A stretch of 44,834 nucleotides of DNA, taken from NCBI GenBank assembly GCA_947449875.1, contig CANFSY010000009.1, forward strand, positions 1 to 44,834, given 5' to 3'. The notes below the pieces were generated by a model. It ran no database searches. It saw only the letters and a program-made list of their open reading frames with translations, and was not told the origin of the DNA. A program made the translations under genes and the position numbers. The DNA is from Paracoccaceae bacterium. GTDB lineage: Bacteria; Pseudomonadota; Alphaproteobacteria; Rhodobacterales; Rhodobacteraceae. Below are positions 40,946-44,834 of the stretch, one piece after another. How positions within the stretch are numbered: the first letter of the stretch is position 1; each line of letters begins with the position of its first letter.

Positions 40946-43024
40946 TCAGACCCCCTGAACCGTGATGTCGATACAGCCATCGCCCAAAATCCGCGCTTGG
41001 CGTGATAAGGGCAGCACGGTTGTGGTTTCCTCTTCCGTGATCAGCGCAGGGCCTTGAATCTGGGTGCCCAGCGGTAGGGACGCACGGTCATAAATCGCAG
41101 CAGAGCGGGCGGTGCCCAAAGCTGCGTCAAACAGCGGGCGCTGTCCCAGGGGCACGGGCAAAGGTTGCGCCGCCACGGGGGCCAAATCCTCGACCGGCGC
41201 GGCAAGGGTTGCGGCATTGACCGACCACAGCGTGATTTCCACTGCCATCCCCGCGACGGGACGGCCGAAAAGCGTGGTATAGTCTTGCTCGAACCGCTGC
41301 AAGAATACGGCAGGGTCGGCGTCTAACGCTTGGGCGGGGGTGAGGGGCACAGGGATTTCCCACCCTTGGCCTTTGTACCGCATGTAAACCTTGAACTCGG
41401 CATGGATCGGCGCTGTGGGCGCGCAGGTGCGCACAAAGCGCGTGGCTTCGACTTGCATTTCGGCAAAAAGGGCGCGCACGGCGGCGGGGTCGAATTGGGC
41501 AAGGGGCATGAACTGCGTGCGGTTGGATTCAAAGCTGAACGGGGCCCGCAAGAACCCGATGGCAGAACCAACACCCGCCCCCTGCGGGATCAAACACCGC
41601 GCCACCCCCAGCTTTTCGCACAAACGCCCCGCGTGCAGGGGGGCAGCACCGCCAAAGGCGATCATGGTATAGGTTGACAAATCCTCGCCATTTTCCACCG
41701 CATGCACGCGGGCGGCATTGGCCATGTTTTCGTCGACCACTTCGGCAAGGCCCCATGCCGCCTCGACCGTGGGCATGGATAGGGGCTGGCCAAGGGCTTG
41801 ATCCAAGGCATGGGCTGCGGCGGCAGTGTCCAGCGGGATGGTGCCACCGGCGAAATTGTCAGGGTCCAGCTTGCCCAAGATCAGATCGGCATCGGTGACG
41901 GCAGGGAGCACCCCGCCCCGCCCATAACACGCAGGCCCCGGTTCCGACCCCGCACTTTGCGGCCCCACGCGGATCTGGTTCATCCCATCCACCCGCGCCA
42001 AAGACCCGCCACCTGCACCGATTTCCACCATGTCAATCACGGGAATGGAAATGGGCATGCCGGAGCCCTTCTTGAACCGGTAACTGCGCGCCACTTCAAA
42101 GACCCGCGCGGTTTTGGGTTTGTGCCCGCGGATCAGGCAGATTTTCGCCGTGGTCCCGCCCATGTCAAACGACAGCACCTTGTCCAGCCCGTGGCGTGCC
42201 GCAATGCCCGCCGCAAAGACCGCCCCGCCTGCGGGGCCGGATTCCACCAGCCGCACCGGAAACTCTGCCGCACTTTGCAACGAGATGATCCCCCCGCCGG
42301 AATGCATCAAAAAGATCGGGCAGGTGGCCCCTTGTGCGGCCAAGCGTTCGGCCAAACGGTCCAGATACGAGGTCATCAAGGGCTTGATATAGGCATTGGC
42401 GACCGTGGTGGTGAAGCGTTCATATTCGCGCATCTGGGGCGACACCTCGCACGACAGCGAAATCATCACACCGGGCAAATGCTTTTCCAGAACCGAGCGG
42501 ATCAGCCGTTCATGGGCGGGGTTTGCGTAGGAATGCAGCAATCCCACCGCGATGCTTTGATAGCCCGCTTCGCGCAAAGTGTCGGTCAGCGCTTCTACTT
42601 CGGCGCGGTCCAAAGCGATCAGCACATCGCCCCGCGCACCGATCCGTTCGGCCACGGTATAGCGCCGGTTGCGCGGCAAAAGCGGGTCTGGCAGCGAAAG
42701 GTTCAGATCGTACTGTTCGAACCGGCTTTCCGAGCGCATTTCGATCACATCGCGAAAGCCCTGCGTGGTGATCAGCGCCGTCTTGGCCCCGCGCCGTTCG
42801 ATCAGGGCATTGGTGGCAAGGGTGGTGCCGTGGATGATCTGGGTCAGGTCAGACGCCGCAATCCCCGCCTTTTCACAGACACGGTGCAGGCCCTGCACAA
42901 TCGCGTCTTCGGGGGCGGCATAGGTCGTCAAGACCTTGGTGGAATGGCGCTGGCCTGCGACATCCAGCACCACATCGGTAAAGGTGCCGCCGATATCCAC
43001 CCCTAATCGCGCCGCTTGGGCCAT
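40946..43024 (-). CDS. Hydantoinase A/oxoprolinase-type subunit
   Basis: The 692-residue ATPase-like subunit has the actin-like phosphate loops LGVDIGGTFTDVVLD near the N-terminus and FDMGGTTAKI near the middle. The start codon ATG 43024 has AGGGAGACAACC before it. The length and the pattern ATNALIERRGA and IIHGTTLATN are those of HyuA. It drives phosphorylation of the amide oxygen in the HyuAB reaction. The gene is 69 bases downstream of iolJ in the same direction and starts the hyuA-hyuB-DAO-aldolase-Udh unit. The ring substrate is not defined. Confidence 0.92.
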   Translation of the reverse strand: MAQAARLGVDIGGTFTDVVLDVAGQRHSTKVLTTYAAPEDAIVQGLHRVCEKAGIAASDLTQIIHGTTLATNALIERRGAKTALITTQGFRDVIEMRSESRFEQYDLNLSLPDPLLPRNRRYTVAERIGARGDVLIALDRAEVEALTDTLREAGYQSIAVGLLHSYANPAHERLIRSVLEKHLPGVMISLSCEVSPQMREYERFTTTVANAYIKPLMTSYLDRLAERLAAQGATCPIFLMHSGGGIISLQSAAEFPVRLVESGPAGGAVFAAGIAARHGLDKVLSFDMGGTTAKICLIRGHKPKTARVFEVARSYRFKKGSGMPISIPVIDMVEIGAGGGSLARVDGMNQIRVGPQSAGSEPGPACYGRGGVLPAVTDADLILGKLDPDNFAGGTIPLDTAAAAHALDQALGQPLSMPTVEAAWGLAEVVDENMANAARVHAVENGEDLSTYTMIAFGGAAPLHAGRLCEKLGVARCLIPQGAGVGSAIGFLRAPFSFESNRTQFMPLAQFDPAAVRALFAEMQVEATRFVRTCAPTAPIHAEFKVYMRYKGQGWEIPVPLTPAQALDADPAVFLQRFEQDYTTLFGRPVAGMAVEITLWSVNAATLAAPVEDLAPVAAQPLPVPLGQRPLFDAALGTARSAAIYDRASLPLGTQIQGPALITEEETTTVLPLSRQARILGDGCIDITVQGV

Positions 43025-43093
43025 GGTTGTCTCCCTGGTTTGAACGGCAGGCTAGACCATCGGCGGGGCGAGAAAAACCCTTTAATGGCGGAC

Positions 43094-43957
43094 TTATCCG
43101 CCGATTGCGGGCGGCGGCCCCAACGAGCGCAGCGCGCGCCTTGTGGCTTGGGCGACCGGATCAATCGTGTCGCGCAAAATCGCAATGCGGTCAAAGCGGG
43201 TGGGGTCGCTGGCCAGACTGGCCCGCAATGCCGCCCCGAAGGCTTGGCGCAGTTCGGTGCCGATGTTGAATTTGCACACAGTGGTGTTAGCCGCCAACTG
43301 TGCCCGCAAAGCGTGGTCCAGCCCCGACCCGCCGTGCAGCACAAGCGGCAGCGCGGGGGCCGCCGCCTGAACTGCACGCAGGCGGTTCCAGTCGATCTGC
43401 GCGCTGGTGTCTGTCATCAGATGGCTGTTGCCGACCGAAACCGCCAAAGCATCGACACCGGTTTGGGCGGCAAACTGCGCTACCTCCGCCGGATCGGTGC
43501 CTAATGAAGGCGCAGCACTCCGCCCCGCCCCCGAGGCATAGCCCACAAAGCCCAACTCACCCTCAACCGCCACGCCCTTGGCATGGGCCATGGCCACAAC
43601 TTCTGCCGTGCGGGCGATGTTTTCGGCCAAGGGCAGGGCTGACCCGTCATACATAACCGAGGTGAAGCCGCAGGCGATCGCCTCGGCACAAACCGCCAGC
43701 GTTTCGCCGTGGTCAAGATGAGCCACCACGGGCACGCGGGCGCGTTCGCCCAAGGCGCGAAACATCGCCCCCAAGATGGGCAAGGGCGTATGGGCGCGCG
43801 CCCCGGGGCCGGCTTGCAAGATCACAGCAGAGCCCTCGGCCTCGGCCGCTTGCACATAGGCGACAGCGTCTTCCCAGCCCAAGACCACCAGCCCCGCCAC
43901 AGCGCGGCGCTGGGTCAGGCAGGCTGACAGAACTTGGCTGAGCGATACCAGCGCCAT
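43094..43957 (-). CDS. iolJ: Class II fructose-bisphosphate-type aldolase (IolJ-like, 6-phospho-5-dehydro-2-deoxy-D-gluconate aldolase)
   Basis: The 287-residue zinc aldolase has the metal motif AHLDHG (His80, Asp82, His83), then YDGSALPL, EGELG, LHGGSGLD with the zinc His and GTELR. The class includes FbaA, GatY/KbaY and IolJ. It lies next to an iolB-type gene, so IolJ, which makes malonate semialdehyde plus dihydroxyacetone phosphate, is the best guess. Its ATG is nine bases after the iolB stop and has GGGGGCGGG as ribosome site. Sequence alone cannot exclude a tagatose- or fructose-bisphosphate role. The start is supported by the short spacing. Confidence 0.75.
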   Translation of the reverse strand: MALVSLSQVLSACLTQRRAVAGLVVLGWEDAVAYVQAAEAEGSAVILQAGPGARAHTPLPILGAMFRALGERARVPVVAHLDHGETLAVCAEAIACGFTSVMYDGSALPLAENIARTAEVVAMAHAKGVAVEGELGFVGYASGAGRSAAPSLGTDPAEVAQFAAQTGVDALAVSVGNSHLMTDTSAQIDWNRLRAVQAAAPALPLVLHGGSGLDHALRAQLAANTTVCKFNIGTELRQAFGAALRASLASDPTRFDRIAILRDTIDPVAQATRRALRSLGPPPAIGG

Positions 43958-43966
43958 CCCCGCCCC

Positions 43967-44806
43967 CTATTTGAACTTGGCAATCATGTCCTTGATCCCG
44001 GGGATCGTTTCGATCTGGTCGGCATGTTCGGGCTGGAAATACTGCACCAAGGGGCGCTGGGTCAGCCCGCCCAAGACGGTAAAGTAATACATCTGATAGC
44101 CCGGCAGCACGCAGCACGGATGATAGCCCTGATCAATCGCCACGGTCGAACGGTCCATCAAATGATACGCATCGCCCGATTTGCCCGACTCGCGTTGCAG
44201 CATTTGCAGGCCAGAGCCGTGAGGGGGATTGAAGCGAAAGTTGTAAACCTCGTCATGGCGGGTTTCTAGGGGCAGGCGTTCGGTGTCGTGCTTGTGGCTG
44301 GGAAAGCCCGACCAGCCGCCCGTGCCCACTGTGTAAAGTTCTGACACCAACAGGCGGCCGACGGCGGAATGGTATTTCTGGCCCAGAATATGCTTGATCT
44401 TGCGGTGGGTTTTCGTCTCGTCCGATCCGTACTGCACAGGGTCGATATCGGCGGCACGCACGGCAAAGGCGGGGCGGTAGTCGGCAAATTGGGCACCGGC
44501 GATAAAGACCTCGGCCTTGGCGGTGCAGGTGATCGTCGCAGGCGCGCCCGAGGGGACATAGACCCCCTCTGGCTCGCCGTCCCAGACATGCGCACGGCGC
44601 TGGCCGATCCCTGCGAAGCTTTGGCCATCGGTGCCCACCGTCACCGTGCCCGTGGCGGGCACGATGCAGGTTTCATACCCCGCCACCTGCGAGGTGAAGA
44701 CCTCGCCCGCGTTCAGCGTAACGATGTTAAGATAAACCAAGGGCACCAAAGCATGGTTGGCCCCGATTATGGCCTGATTTTGGTTGTCATGTGGGGCGAT
44801 GTGCAT
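43967..44806 (-). CDS. iolB: 5-deoxy-glucuronate isomerase
   Basis: The 279-residue protein is an IolB-type bicupin. It turns 5-deoxy-glucuronate into 5-dehydro-2-deoxy-gluconate in myo-inositol breakdown. The first half carries the VAGYETCIVPATGTVTVG segment, and the second half has the cupin metal site PSHKHDTE (His, His, Glu) and RHDEVYNFRFNPPHG with further ligands. ATG 44806 has GGAGAG with four-base spacing. It is the first gene of this minus-strand run inside the window. Other iol genes are expected upstream, past the right edge. The remaining 28 bases of the window hold no gene. Confidence 0.87.
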   Translation of the reverse strand: MHIAPHDNQNQAIIGANHALVPLVYLNIVTLNAGEVFTSQVAGYETCIVPATGTVTVGTDGQSFAGIGQRRAHVWDGEPEGVYVPSGAPATITCTAKAEVFIAGAQFADYRPAFAVRAADIDPVQYGSDETKTHRKIKHILGQKYHSAVGRLLVSELYTVGTGGWSGFPSHKHDTERLPLETRHDEVYNFRFNPPHGSGLQMLQRESGKSGDAYHLMDRSTVAIDQGYHPCCVLPGYQMYYFTVLGGLTQRPLVQYFQPEHADQIETIPGIKDMIAKFK

Positions 44807-44834
44807 GGGTCTCTCCAACTTTGGCCAGAAAAGC

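Noticed and set aside
41798-43006. 402-codon open frame on the plus strand
   Set aside because: It is antisense to hyuA, whose motifs are unmistakable.

Overview
The window is GC-rich, densely packed catabolic and transport DNA from an alphaproteobacterium, most likely a Rhodobacteraceae (Roseobacter/Rhodobacter-type) chromosome. Supporting this are the many ABC importers for organic acids, amines and sugars, ATGA/TGATG operon overlaps, the hairpin repeat GGTGGGTTTCACCCACC (which I associate with this group from memory), and a BetI-type regulator beside betaine-like catabolic genes. No phage, transposase, CRISPR or rRNA was seen. One tRNA gene (Cys) is present. All functions are assigned by motif recognition from memory, without database searches.

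Layout. (1) 1-1816: the 3' end of a class III nucleotide cyclase overlaps an MscS-like channel carrying a cyclic-nucleotide-binding-like domain. (2) 1828-11135: an L-idonate/gluconate island. A LacI-type regulator, gluconokinase and a gluconate 5-dehydrogenase lie on the minus strand, divergent from a 33-codon leader ORF, an L-idonate 5-dehydrogenase and an SMP-30 lactonase. A second LacI-type regulator is divergent from a complete sugar-type ABC importer (ATPase, permease, binding protein). Both divergent gaps carry the same palindromic operator, TGTTATCGATAAC(A/T). (3) 11158-12152: a terminator, an LprI-like secreted protein, tRNA-Cys and a terminator-like repeat. (4) 12167-22797: an onium/quaternary-amine-like cluster. 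A minus-strand operon encodes a Rieske oxygenase, a PotFGHI-type ABC importer, a DMSP-lyase-like cupin and a small cupin. It is divergent from a BetI-like regulator, a choline-kinase-like phosphotransferase and a dimethylglycine-dehydrogenase-like flavoprotein.

(5) 22810-29329: a CatB-like acetyltransferase; a coupled envelope-lipid cluster (LpxH-like phosphoesterase, GT21 glycosyltransferase, DedA protein, GT2 glycosyltransferase); an APH-fold kinase; and a hypothetical protein. (6) 29337-36398: a TauABC/SsuABC-like importer divergent from an SDR, a histidinol-dehydrogenase paralogue with altered metal ligands, a short Rieske oxygenase and an aldo-keto reductase. (7) 36395-44806: a long minus-strand run: iolB, iolJ, hydantoinase A and B, an FAD amine oxidase, an HpcH/HpaI aldolase and a uronate-dehydrogenase-like SDR. 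The region continues beyond the right edge.

Working together, region 2 would import a sugar acid and take L-idonate through 5-ketogluconate and gluconate to 6-phosphogluconate, under one or both LacI regulators. Region 4 would import an onium compound, hydroxylate or demethylate it (Rieske), and finish N-demethylation with the folate-linked flavoprotein. Regions 6 and 7 look like undescribed or poorly described pathways whose substrates cannot be read from sequence. The most promising novelties are the HisD-paralogue/Rieske/TauABC cluster, the onium cluster with its DMSP-lyase-like cupin, the two-regulator/one-operator circuit, and the leader ORF coupled to idnD.
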